Shown here: positions 23,685 through 35,996 of the stretch, piece by piece
How the letters are laid out: every line of letters starts with the position of its first letter
How positions within the stretch are numbered: position 1 is the first letter of the stretch
Assembly (NCBI GenBank): GCA_026545225.1
Contig: CM048850.1
Coordinates: 26,527,797-26,591,796 of the forward strand
Length of the DNA: 64,000 bases
DNA from: Cornus controversa
Lineage: Eukaryota; Streptophyta; Magnoliopsida; Cornales; Cornaceae
Direction of reading: 5' to 3'
Made by a program: the position numbers and the translations under genes
Notes under the pieces: generated by a model
What the model was told of the DNA's origin: nothing
Seen by the model: only the letters and a program-made list of their open reading frames with translations
Databases searched by the model: none

Positions 23685-26600
23685 TCACTGTTTAATTTTG
23701 AATTGCCAAGTGCGACTTTTGTGCAAAAAAGTATTTCTGCTTCTAAATACTCGTGATGCAATAATGTCTATCATTTTTTTTAAGATATGTTTGATCTCCC
23801 TATTGGATACCATAGCCTGACCATTAGTTTGTGGGTGATAAGATAGGGTCACCTTGTGAGTGATCCCATATTTAGACATTAAGCTTACGAAGACTTTGTT
23901 ACAAAAATGGGAACCATTATCACTAATTATGGCTCGAGGTACACTGAATCTAGGCAAAATTAAGTCTTTCAAGAAATTCACCACAACTCTATGGTCTGCT
24001 GTCTTGGTGGCTAACGCTTCTACCCATTTGGACACATAATCAACAGCAAGAAAGATATAGATATACCCAAATGAGGAAAGAAAGGGTCCCATGAAGTCAA
24101 TACCCCAAACATCAAAGATTTTGACAACTAGAATTGATTGTTGGGGCCACTCATTACGCTTGGTAATCTTACCTAATAGTTGATATCTAGGACAAGCGAG
24201 ACAGTAGGTATGAGTGTCCTTAAAAAGGGTGCGCCAATAAAATCCCGACTGTAAGATTTTTGCAGCGGTCCTTGTAGAGCTAAAATGGCCACCACATGCC
24301 TGATCATGACAAAAGGAAATGACAGACTCTTGGTCTTCCTTGGGGACACACCTACGAATGATCTGATTTGGAGAATACTTAAACAAGTAAAGATTGTCCC
24401 AAAAATATATCTTAGCCTTTGCTAGGAATTTGTCTTTTCTTGCTTAGACCAAGTGGAAGGGATTTGACTAGTCACAATGTAATTGACAATATCAGCATAC
24501 CATGGGGCATGAGATATTATAAAAATTTGCTCATCAGGAAAATAATCAGAGATAGGAAGGGAGTCATAAATAGAATCAACAATAAGACGGGACAAATGAT
24601 CAACGACTACATTCTCTGAGCCTTTCTTATCACGGATCTCAAGGTCAAATTCTTGAAGGAGTAAGATCCAGCGTATCAACCTAGGTTTGACATTTTTTTT
24701 GGAAAGAAGATGTCGTAATGCTGCATGATCGGTATAAATGATGACCTTAGATCCTATCAAATGAGAGCAAAATTTGTCAAAGGAAAACACGACTACCAAC
24801 AACTCTTTCTCGGTGGTCGAGTAGTTAAATTGTGTGTCGTTCAAAGTCTTGCTAGAATAATAGATCACATAGGGTGCTTTATCAACTCTTTATCCTAAAA
24901 TAACCCTAACTACATAATCCGATGCATCGTACGTGATCTCAAAAGGTAGGTTCCAGTCAGGTGAGCAGATTATAGGTGCAGTGGTAAGGGCTAATTTTAA
25001 TTGCTCAAAAGCAGAGTGAGAGGCATCTGTAAACTCAAATGATGCATCCTTAGCTAGAAGATGGGTCAAAGGTTGTGTTATCTTACTAAAATCTTTGATG
25101 AAATGCCTATAGAACCCAACATGACCTAGGAAAGCTCGAATATCATGAATAGTTTTGGGGATAGGTAGATTTGAGATGAGGTCAACTTTTGCTTTATCTA
25201 CCTCAATTCCTCCACTAGAAATAGTGTGACCTAGGACAATTCATTTCTTTATCATGAAGTGACATTTTTCCCAGTTAAGAACTAGGTTAGTGTCACGACA
25301 ACGTTGAAGCACTAGAGTAAGATGGTGTAAGCATTGCTTAAAAAATGAACGAAAGACAGATAAGTCATCCATGAAGATTTCTAAAAATTTGTCAACTATG
25401 TCGTGAAAGATATTCATCATGCACCTCTAAAATGTGGCGGGTGCATTGCATAACCCAAAGGGCATGCGACGATAAGAAAATATGCCAAATGGATAGGTGA
25501 AAGTTGTCTTGTCTTGGTCATCAAGGTGGATGGGAATTTGGTTATAGCAAGAGTAGCCATCTAAAAAGCAATAGTATGCCTGACCAACTAATTTCTCTAA
25601 CATTTGGTCAACAAAAGGTAGAGGGAAATGATCTTTCCTAGTCATATTATTATGCTTCCTATAGTCTATACAAACTCACCATCCAGTTTGGACACGAGTA
25701 GGAACTAACTCATTATTGTCATTGGCAACAACAGTGATGCCAGACTTCTTAGGGACGACTTGGATTAGACTGACCCATTGGCTATCAGAGATGGGAAAGA
25801 TGATATTGGCATCCAGAATTTTGATAACTTCAGCACGAACAACTTCTTTTAAATTGAGGTTAAGTCTCCTTTGAGTTTGTTGACATGTTTTAGTATCGTC
25901 CTCTAAGTGAATGCGATGTTGGACCACGAAAGGACTAATACATTTGATGTCATCAGTGAACCAACATATTGTTTCCTTATTTGCCCTAAGAACCTCAGTT
26001 AGCCGGTATTCCTGATCCTCAGTTAAATCAGAAGCTACCAACACGGGAAAGTTTCAGACTCACTTAGGTAGAAATATTTTAAAGTCGTAGGTAGAGGCTG
26101 TAATTCGACTTTAGGAGGCTTCTTGACATTTTCAGATGCAGTGACATTTGGCAAAGACAATGGTTCAAATTGGGACCTATATTTTGGTGTGTCAGAGATT
26201 AGAGTAGAATCTAGCAAGGCATTGACTTCACTAATATAGGTATCCTCATCAAAATCAGCATTAAAATGTGCTAAACATTGCTGGAGTGGATCATCGGGGT
26301 AGGAATGCTCAAAAGTGTGTGAGGTCAACGACTCAATAACACAAACATCTTTAAAGGAATCTGAGTCGGGGGGTTGTTTCATCAAACTAAACACATTGAC
26401 TTCCACTTTCATATTACTAAAGGTCAAGGTCATGTTATCATTCCGACAATTGATCAATGCATTGGTTGTAGCTAAGAATGGTCGACCTAAAATGATTGGA
26501 ATCTGTTTACCTTGAGTGGGTTGGGTATCTAGCATGATGAAATATATAGGGTAATAGAAATCAGCCACTTTAACAATTACATCCTCAATTATACCCCTTG

Positions 26601-26721
26601 GAATCTTAACTGATCGATCGGCTAATTGAATTCTAAGATCAGTTTTTCTTAAATTATTCAACCCAAAATCTTGGTAGACTGAATAAGGTAACAAGTTCAC
26701 ACTAGCACCTAGATCCAACAA
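23685..26721 (-). pseudogene. pol region of the Athila-like element
   Basis: In minus-strand order: aspartic protease (26721-26400, LDLGASVNLLPYSVYQDFGL, then IILGRPFLAT), reverse transcriptase (about 26040-25430, with CFLDGYSCYNQIPI and FGIFSYRRMPFGLCNAPATF), RNase H (24868-24560, [29 protein letters not shown]), and integrase (24386-23685, with the HHCC-type region CHDQACGGHF...CLACPRYQ and the catalytic core GIDFMGPF, DNGSHF). The domains are typical of the Athila clade. The region is a fossil, not a working gene. Confidence 0.85.
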
Positions 26722-27654
26722 GGCCTAATGAGCAAAATTTTCTCCTATCCTACAAAGGACAGTCGAACTTCCTAGATCTTTATGTTTGACCACAGCTTGT
26801 TTTTGTAGGAAAAAAGTGTAATATTGGGCTATGAAGGCTTCCTTTGGGATATTAGTTTTTATCTTGACTAAGTCCTTGATGAACTTTGTATAAGAAGGGA
26901 TTTGCTTAATGGCAGTGAGAAATAGAATATTTATCTGGAGATTCTGAAAAATCTCTAAGATCTCACTGTATTGTGAATCCTTTTTATTATTGACTAGTCT
27001 AGAGGGAAAGGGTGCAAGTGGAGTATATGGATTAAAAGTGGTATTGTTAGTCGAAGGACCTTGGGCTTTCTTGGCTCTAGGAGAGTTGGATGGGGGAGAC
27101 TTAAATGGTGCAGTCTCATCTTAGGTGGGGAGCTCAACCTTATTATCTATTTACTTTCCTGACCGAAGTGTTATGATGGAATTCACATGGCCATTTGATT
27201 GGTCAGTGACAGAAGAAGATTCTATGAGATTAACCCCTTTGTTTTTAGGGTTGATTTCAGGTTGGCTAGATAAGGTACCCCTCTGTCTTTTAGTCAGAAC
27301 AGAAGTAAGTTGACTTAATTGATTTTGGATTGACTGTTGAAATTGCAATTGGTTCTGAGTCAATAGGTCAAAGTTACTCTTTAACTTTTGAAATCTCTGA
27401 TTGGATTGCTTATTAGATTGATCTAGATTAAGGGCAAGCATTTTCAGAGTGTCATCATAGTTGGGAATATGTTGGTTTTGTGAGATAGGAGCAACATAAT
27501 TGCTCATGGGATCAAGTGCAAGATATCTATTGTGACTAAACTGATTAGTTAATGGGAATTGACCTTGAGGAACAAGAGGTCCTTGAGGTTGTGGTGGCCT
27601 ATTGGAGTTACCTTGAGAACTGGGTTGACCACCTAAGCATTGTGCAGGAAAATT

Positions 27655-28746
27655 TTACCGGTATAAAAAGTTAGGATGATTTCGAGTATTAGGATGGTAA
27701 GTCTGGCTGAAGGTATTAGCTGTCGGTCTCTTATAGGTATTAAAAGTACACACTTGTGCATCTGAAGGTTCAGATGTATAATAGACCAGACACGCCTTAG
27801 TGGGATAGGATGAACTAGAGCACATATTGCATTGTGCACTTGTGGACATGAGCGTAAAAGCATCCAACTTTCTACTCAAGTCTTTCACACCATCGGCTAG
27901 ACTTTGCATTACAGATTTTAGTTCATTTTCAAGCTTGATCTCATACATACCAAATTTTCTATAGGATTGGTCATTCCTAGAAAATTCATCATCACAAGTA
28001 TTCTAGTTCTAATTTTGGGCATTCTCAGTTAGTTCTTCTAAAAATTTATAGGCTTGATCAGGGGTTTGGTTTTTGAACTTACCTTGGTGCATAGACTCGA
28101 GCATGGTTCGATTCATAGGTGAAAGCCTCTTATAGAAAAATTGAACTAACTGTGCTTTATCAAAGCCATGGTGTGGGCATTTGAGAAGCAAATCATGAAA
28201 GTGCTCCCAAGTGTGGTGGAATTGTTCCTCATTTTTCCCTCTAAAAGTGCTTATGGCATCTCTCATTGACTCGGTCTTTTACATAAGATAAAATTTGTTC
28301 ATAAATTTTTTTGCAAGTGCATCCTATGATTCAATTGAATTTAGAGAAATGGAGTTTAGCCATGAGGCAGTCTTATCTTCTAGGGATAGAGGAAAAAGAC
28401 GCAATTTGATACCCTCGGCATCCAAATTCTGATTTTTGAAAGTGTTGCAAATTGTTAAAAAAATTTCTAAATAGATATAAGGTTGCTCACTTTCAAACCC
28501 ATGGAATTTGGGTAACAGATTGATTGTAGAGGGCCTAATCTCAAATTGGGCCGCATTATTCTCAGGGAGAACAATGCAATTGGGTGGGTTGGTTGTGATA
28601 GGTGCAAAGTAGTCATTCAAGGTCCGAGGTGCAGTTATTGGATTATGAGTGGTGGTTGAAGAGAGTGTGAGAATGATGGGAGTCTTCTCTAAATCAAGGA
28701 TTGATGGATCACTAGAAGACTGAACTAACCATTTGTTAACCCGCAA
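27655..28746 (-). pseudogene. gag region of the Athila-like element
   Basis: The Retrotrans_gag-type domain lies at 28600-28010 (LPKFHGFESEQPYIYLEIFL, LRLFPLSLEDKTASWLNSI, QLVQFFYKRLSPMNRTMLES). A Cys-containing nucleocapsid-like stretch follows near 27840. Broken fossil. Confidence 0.8.
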
Positions 28747-29878
28747 TCACTTAGGTATAAACTAATAGACAACTAACCTTTTTTTTTTTAAGGGAAGAAA
28801 AACCTAACTAATTAGATCCTAAAATATGGGCTAGACACAGGATTGAACACACAAATCACACAAAAAATTTGGCCCTTTATCTTGAGCTTAAATTTAAGGG
28901 TGATGAATTTTTAAATCTAATATTGTAAAAAATTAATTGGATGGTCTCCAAAATTAATTCTCTCCTAATTAGACAGCTCCTACTCCTTTTTAGAGTAACT
29001 AGAAGATTACTAGTTAAGGCCTACCAACAACATAACGAGGAAAGTTCCCAGGAAACTGTGGAGAGGCACATGGCCTGCTTAATGACGGTATGTCCACACT
29101 CCTTAGATAGAACTTTTTCTAAACATTATAAAGTTAGAAGGTGCTCACTGGAGTTACCAAGAGTTAACTATTTCCAAGAGGGTCCTACGAGCTTTGTGTA
29201 CACCCTATGACCAATGTCTACTTGATTTTAAATTAAATTAGGCTTGGGCTTTGACAAATGCTCGAATTTTGTGATTTGTGAGCCATGAAAACGGGTGATG
29301 AAATCCCAACCATATCTTGTTGGGGTCTTACCCTTAAATATCTTATGCAAATGCTAATTTAAAAATGCACAAACAAAATAAGCAATAAAAATGAGTGAGT
29401 GTGTGGTCTTTCTTCTTCTTCTTTTTTTTTTTTTTGAAACAAAAAGAATAACAAAAAATAAATAAATAAAATAAAGTTGAAGAAAGTGTGACTCTAGGGA
29501 GATTTCTAAGTTATTATATTCTAGAGTTCACATGCGAAAGTTATCAACCTAAAAAAAAATTATGTTTTCTTAATCTAAAAGGGAAAAAAGAATTAGGTAC
29601 TTACCTGGATGACAAAGTTATTATTTCCCTTGTAAGAGCAACTGATGGTGGCATCTATAGAAGAAGTGCATCATAAGAACCTATCATAGAAAAAAATATA
29701 TATACAAATATTATCTTTTTTTTTTTCAAGAAAAATAATAATAATAAAAGAAACAAAAAACTATAATAAATAAAAAATAGAAGGGAGAGAAAGAAATTTT
29801 GGGTGGGCTCCTAAAAATATTATAGTGTTGAATATTTGTGCTTCAAATTCTCAAACTTGATTTGGCAACGGTGCCATT

Positions 29879-31107
29879 TGATGGGTGTAGAATAGTGGAT
29901 GTTTGTCGTTACTTTTCTACACTTCGTACAAAAATAATAAAACCTGCAAAAACCTTACTAAAAATTGTATAGTAGTAAGCAGGGTCGAACCACTCTCAAG
30001 CGAGAATCAGTAACAAGTCTAAAATTAAAAACCTATATCTCTTGAGATGAAAAATAAATATTTTAAAAAAATAAACTTCTGATTTTTTTCTAATAATAAA
30101 AACTAATACTAAATGTATTTGATCAAATGATGGGACAAATTTCAAGGAAAGAGAATTCATCGCCATGGATTCATATAAATGAAGTTTCTAATATTCTTAT
30201 CTAGTTTTTCCTCCAATAATCAATACACTTCACCAATCCAATTAGAACTTGGAAAGATGAAGGAAAATATGGAATAAAAAAGAATGACTTGATTATATAT
30301 GAATATGAGAGAGACATTTCTTTACTTAATCTGATGTCCATTGGCTAGGTAAACAGAGGTAGGCATTTTTTAAATTACCATTGTTTGGCAAACACGAAGA
30401 ATCCTCCCTCTAATTTAAAAAAATAAAAATTCAGAATAGAAGAGTAGAAGAATGCTCTTGGGAGGAAAAAATAGACAAGAAAATAAAATAACTCACTTAT
30501 ATCTCTGCCATGGTGGCTTCATCATTCCCTTGAGAAGGATTTTTTCGCTTGCATATCAACAGAAAACATACAAATAAAAATGAAACTATTATTCTTCATT
30601 GAATCAAGAAAATAATTACATAATTTTTTCTATAATTTCTCTATAATTTTCTAACTCCCTTCACCATCCCCTAAGACCCCCTATTTATAGAGTTAGAGGG
30701 GAATGGTTTAGGTGGGAAAAATTTTAAATACGAAATTCAAAAAAAAAGTTCAAAATACAAAATTCAAAATACAAAATTTTGAATTTAAATATCTAATATT
30801 TGATCTCCATATCTTTAATTTCAATTCTGGACTGCAAACGTGACTGTGTAAAAAATATTTTACAAAATTTTGAACATGAGACCTCTTGTGAAGTAGATTG
30901 CACAGAATACCATCTCTTCTACAATTCTTCTTATGTTCATCTTTGGCTATATATATCATTTTTAGCACTCTTTTGCTACTTTTCTTCTTATTTGAAAATC
31001 AACCCCTATAAAACATAAAATGCAAAGATAAGAACATTTAAATAAAATAAAAGATTAATTAAAAACTTATTTTATGATATAAAATAGCAAGTTTTGTACA
31101 CTTATCA
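29879..31107 (-). repeat. 5' LTR of the 21256-31107 Athila-like element
   Basis: Pairs with 21256-22456. 28747-29860, between this LTR and gag, is the non-coding leader and contains T/A runs only. Confidence 0.88.
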
Positions 31108-31379
31108 GTCTTCTACAAATTTTGATTTCTCTATCAGAAGTAGGTGAGATTCTCCCAATTGTAGCTTTGGGTCTATGAACCTTCGAAATGGTTAGGTTGT
31201 CCTTTTCATTTCTAACTTTATTAGTTTTTGAGCCTGACTTCAGGGATCTCAGGCCCTTGAAATTCTCAGCTGGTTATACTTTGACTCGGACCAAATCTTC
31301 GTCAACGGCCCGTGACCTAAGATGATGTTGAATATATCTTGGCTCAGACTTCTGATCATGGTTCATCAAGACTCTCAAA

Positions 31380-32065
31380 TGAGTTAATCGAAAGTCTCTT
31401 AAGCGACTTGGTCAAGAGTCTCTTAGGCTAGTCTTTTAGGCGACTTTACTTAGGTGAGTTGGTCGAGAGTCTCTCAAGCGAATTGATCGAAAGTGTTTTA
31501 GGCGACTTGGTCGAGAGTCTCTTAGGCTAGTCTTTTAGGCAGCTCTCCTTAGGTGAGCTGGTTGAGAGTCTCTCAGGTGAGTTGATCGAAAGTCTCTTAG
31601 GCGACATAGTCGAGAGTATCTTTAGGTTAGTCTTTTAGGCGACTCTCCTTAGGCGAGTTGGTCAAGAGTCTCTCAGGCTAGTCTTTTAAGCGACTCTCTC
31701 TTTAGATCACTGTCTTAGGTAAGTTGGTCGAGAGTCTTTTAGGCCATGAGTGTCCAAAAGCCACTAGCAGTTGAAACTCTTTGGTCACTGGTGACTGAAA
31801 CTCTTAGGCCATGATTGGCTGAAACCCTTAGGTAACCCTTAAGTCACTAGTGGTTGAAACTCCTAGGCCATGATTGGCTAAAACCCATAGAACACTAGTG
31901 ACTGAAACCCTTAGGTCACAAGTGGCTAAAAGTTTTTGGCCATGATTGGCTTAAACGCTTAGGTCACTAGTGACGCAAACTCTTAGGTCATTCGTGGCTG
32001 AAGCATTTAGGTCACTTGTGACTAAAACTCTTAGGCTATAATTGGCTGAAACCTTTAGGTCAATT
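31380..32065. repeat. Short tandem arrays inside LTR B
   Basis: GGTCGAGAGTCTCTTAGGC-type units to about 31750, then GGCTGAAACCCTTAGGTCAC-type units. Same order as in LTR A. Confidence 0.85.
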
Positions 32066-32229
32066 TGGAGCTGAAGATCCTAAATAATCCCCACCATCTA
32101 GATTAAGAATTTATTTTCATTTCTATAATCGAGAGTTCATAGTCATGACCATAGACTAGTATAAGATCTAGATCTCAAAAATCTTGACCACGAGTCATAA
32201 TAATTTTGGTCAAAATTTCGGTGTAAATA

Positions 32230-33793
32230 ACTTCCCCCCAACTCTTTGAAAATGTGTTCATGCCATATTTTTGAAGAGTTGCATACTTTAGGATGAAGTT
32301 TTCTCGACTTTCACAATCAGGCAAGACGTCTTATTGATTAGTACTAAGAGAAAACTTATGGAGAGGCCACTAACCCTGGACCTCTGAAACTCTTAATTAA
32401 CTAGAGTAACAAAATTAATATTTGGTAAGCCTCACCCATCCAATGGCGATGTTGGGCTCCAAAGAAAATTTTAGCATGAAGGAAGAAAAAACTTACCCAT
32501 CTCACCTTAGATGGATTAGGGGCATTCCTCTTGAGTCTTCTAGCGATAATATTCATAATGGTGTTGATCGATGCCCTTCGACGACAAAGTTTCTTTCGGT
32601 ATGGTTTGGCATAAGGCCAAACTCTAAACCTCATTTAGTGTGGGAGTGAAACTATGGTGTTGACAGAGGTAACTTGGATCATTACTTGCCCCCCGGGATT
32701 TTCATCTCGGTCATAGGAATCAAGATCTAGATTCGAAATTTTTTGATTGAGAATTACTTCTTCTTTACATGAGTCGTCAAAACCTAATCTTAGCTTTTGG
32801 TATTGATGGTGAATAATATCATTTTTTTTAATGACAATGTTCTTACCTTCTCAAAATCCATTGTGATCAAGGCCTAGATGTGAATCTTCCTTACCAAGGT
32901 TAACTCAACTTTATTTGGTTCATCAAGACTTATATTTGGTTGTTGGTCTTGATAATCAATGGTGTCATCCTTTTGGTCTTCATAACTAAGTCCTACATTT
33001 AGTTCTTCTTGACCTAAATATTCTTTTGCTCCAAATGAGTTATCAAGACTCAATTTCCAATCATTGTCTTTAGGACAAAGACTGTGTATACTTAAATTTA
33101 GGTCACTCAAGCCAAAATCAACTTGTTCCTCAACCAAATAAGAGATATTTGATCGACCTTCATTTTGTTCCCCACGAGTCTTGGTCATGACACGAGAGGT
33201 ACACTAACCATGATTGTGAAGACCTAAATCTAGGTCTTGAGTCATACTTGAATGACTTCTATGTGAATGGCTTTGGCCAAGATTTAGATATCTCTTCCCA
33301 GTCACACACTTCATTTTTATCATTTGCCCACTATCAACCTTCGGCATTAAAACCTCACCTTGCTAATTTATGCTAAAATTCTTTTGACCAGTGTGATTAA
33401 GATTAGAATTTGAGATTTCATAGCCAACATAAGGAGATGAGCTACTCTCATTACTATAGTCATTGTTGCCACTCTAGCCATCATTAACTTGAGGAAAGAT
33501 ATAATTTTGACACCAATACCATATAATAGAGCCTAAGGCCTGAAGATATAGGTCTACGGGCTAATTTGACCTACGATATCTTTCTTCCCAAATGGCATAA
33601 CGCTTGTTTTGGAAGCTTTCAAGCACAAAGAATTGTGTGTTTGTGTTGGGCCATGTGGTCATAAATGAAAAATAACCATGATTACTTTTTACTGGCATCT
33701 TCTATAACTCTTCACTGGGAAGAAATCGGAGGAAATATATTGCTTGATAATGATTTCAGCTCTCAAGATAGGTCCCACCAGGCGTGCCCAAAT
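32230..33793 (-). mobile_element. Internal region 2 of the tandem non-autonomous LTR element
   Basis: About 1.56 kb between LTR B and LTR C, matching internal region 1 along its length. A primer-binding-site-like sequence precedes LTR C (33774-33793, minus strand TTTGGGCACGCCTGGTGGGA), and a C-run (32233-32239) follows LTR B. A shorter relative of the 178-codon ORF lies at 32874-33188. Fossil. Confidence 0.7.
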
Positions 33794-35812
33794 TATTTGG
33801 CTCGCAATGCCGAATCTAACTTGGCAAGCCAAGATTGGTTGGCTCGTAACATGGGTTTGGGTAAGATGCACGGGAGTACTAGTGTTCCATCAAAAACAAA
33901 TATGGGTAAGCCAAACTATTCCTATTTAAGACCGTGAATCGGTCCTCTTAAGGATCAGGCGATTGAAAGGGAGTAGGAATGACCCTCCCCATTAGGTTCT
34001 CAATGCCTTGATGACAAGAGCTTTCAGTCTTGAATGAGAGATTGATAACAAGAATAGAAATAAAGTGCAAAGTGAGAAATATAACACATTCATGAAGAAA
34101 TAAATTTCATTAACGTTGAAAAACAAGTTACATTTAGAGATCTAAGGTGCTGAGAAAAAAGAGTACAACTAGTTAAAATTACTAAACTAAAGCTAGAGTA
34201 GTTAAAAGTATTGAACTAAAATTAAGGAGCTAAAGATCTAGATAGACATGAAAGATAGAATTGTGAAGCTAAAAGCAATAATCTTAGATAAACTAAGAAA
34301 GATAATAAAAACATGTTAGATGTTAGCCTCGGGCCACTTTTTTGTTGGATTTGCATGAGTATTTATAGAGGCCCTTGATCTGATGATGTCCTTCTCAATG
34401 AAAGCGATTGGTATAGGTTGAAAATGATATTTCCTGACCACATTATTGAGCTCATTTTTGGCATATTTGCACACCTCTCCATAGACTAACAGAGATGTAT
34501 GTCTGGAATAACATTTTTAGCTTTGGCTTGTGGGTTTTTTCAAGTATTTGATTTGGATTGCCTCACCATTTCTTACTTTCTTCAACTACGAATTTTGACT
34601 CTAACTTTTGCCTAGGTTGGAGTCTTTTGCAAATTCTGATTTCTCAATCAAAAGTAGGTGAGATTCTCCCATTTGTTGCTTTGGGTCTCTGAACCTTGTA
34701 AATGGTCAGGTTGACCTTTTCATTTCTAACTTTATTAGTCTTCAAGCCTAACTTCTGGGTTCTCAGACCCTTGAAATTCACAGCTAGTTATACTTTGACT
34801 CAGACTAAATCTTCGTTAATGGCCCGTGACCTAAGAAGATGTTGAATATATCTTGGCTTAGACTTTTGATCATGGTTAAGCAAGACTCTCTCTTCGGCGA
34901 GCATCTCCTTAGGTGAGTTGGTTGATAGTCTCTCAAGCAAGTTGATCGAAAGTCTCTTAGGTGAGTTGGTTGAGAGTCTTTCAGGAGTTGATCAAAAGTC
35001 TCATAGGCAACTTGGTCGAGAGTCTCTTAGGCCAATCTTTTAGGCAACTCTCCTCAGGCGAGTTGGTCGAGAGTCTCTTAGGTGAGTTGATCGAAAGTCT
35101 CTTAGGCGACTTGGTCAAGAGTCTCTTAGGCTAGTCTTTTAGGCGACTCTCTTTAGGTGAGTTGGTCGAGAGTCTCTCAAGCGAGTTGATCAAAAGTCTC
35201 TTAGGCGACTCGGTCGAGAGTCTCTTAGGCCAGTCTGTTAGGTAACTCTCTTTAGGCGAGTTGGTTAAGAGTCTCTCAGGCTAGTTAATCGAAAGTCTCT
35301 TAGGTGACTTAGTCGAGAGTCTCTTATTCTAGTCTTTTAGCTAACTTTCCTTAGGCAAGTTGGTCGAGAGTCTCTCAAGTGAGTTGATTGAAAGTCTCTT
35401 AGGCGACTTGGTCGAGAGTCTCTTAGGCTAGTCTTTTAAATGACTCTTCTTAGGTGAGTTGGTCGAGAGTCTCTCAGGCAAGTTGTAAAAGACGACTTGG
35501 TCGAGAGTCTCTTAGGCTAGTCTTTTAGGCAAATCTCCTTAGGCGAGTTGGTTAAGTGTCTTTTAGGTGAGTTGATCAAAAGTCTCTTAGGCGACTTGGT
35601 CGAGAGTCTCTTAGGTCAGTCTTTTAGGCGACTCTCATTAGGCGAGTTGGTCGAGAGTCTCTCAGGCCAGTCTTTTAGGCCACTCTCCTTAGGCGAGTTG
35701 ATCGAAAGTCTTTTAAGCGACTTTCTCTTTAGGCCACTGTCTTAGGAGAATTGGTTGAGAGTCTTTTAGGCCATGAATGGCCAAAACTCTTAGGCCACTA
35801 GCGGTCGAAACT
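33794..35812 (-). repeat. LTR C, cut off by the copia LTR at 35813
   Basis: Matches LTR B from its first base. It carries the longest GGTCGAGAGTCTC array (34880-35780, more than 25 units) and ends abruptly at GCGGTCGAAAC, where a copia-type LTR start begins. The distal part, including the end of the LTR, is missing. Confidence 0.75.
34880..35785. repeat. Long GGTCGAGAGTCTC minisatellite in LTR C
   Basis: Units of about 27-36 bases alternate among GACTTGGTCGAGAGTCTCTT, AGGCTAGTCTTTTAGGCGAC and GAGTTGATCGAAAGTCTCTT, giving a higher-order repeat of roughly 120-130 bases. Confidence 0.85.
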
Positions 35813-35996
35813 GATGAACCTAGAGGGGGAGGGGGTGACTAGGTTCTTCAATGTTTCTTCCTAATATTACAAGTTTGGCTGACACGTGCAATCACACAAT
35901 TATAAACACACAGATTTATAGAGGAAAACCCCATGATGGGGAAGAAACCTCCTCGAACTGAGCCCCACTATGTCTGAAAGGGTAGTATATTATTCT
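35813..35996 (+). mobile_element. Ty1/copia (SIRE-like) LTR, left part
   Basis: Begins TGATGAACCTAGAGGGGGAG, the usual start of SIRE/Maximus-type LTRs. It is interrupted after ATTCT at 35996 by the gag-only element and continues at 43405. Confidence 0.6.

Larger units (their letters stand above)
21256..31107 (-). mobile_element. Athila-like Ty3/gypsy element, 9.85 kb, broken
   Basis: LTRs at 21256-22456 and 29879-31107 (TG...CA, about 1.2 kb, roughly 5 percent different by eye). The element is on the minus strand: a primer-binding site GGCACCGTTGCCAAATC lies beside the right LTR (29861-29877), and a purine-rich tract beside the left LTR (22457-22475, complement GTTTGGGGGTAATT). Gag, protease, RT, RNase H and integrase regions follow in that order. 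22476-23684, where Athila elements often have an extra envelope-like ORF, shows no recognisable protein. Broken at several places in gag and pol. With a usual plant LTR clock, 5 percent would mean very roughly two million years. Confidence 0.88.
20419..32229 (-). repeat. LTR B, split by an Athila-like insertion
   Basis: Two halves, 20419-21255 and 31108-32229, together just under 2 kb, match LTRs A and C. The junction sequence GTTTT before the insertion and GTCTT after it is the 5-bp target duplication with one difference; LTR A keeps the uninterrupted site (GAGTCTTCTAC). Arrays of GGTCGAGAGTCTC units fill 31380-32065. Confidence 0.8.

Noticed and set aside
34880-35785. Regular short repeats with spacers, looking like a CRISPR array
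   Set aside because: Spacers are not unique, units vary in length and drift, the array lies inside an LTR with two sister copies, and the DNA is plant nuclear.
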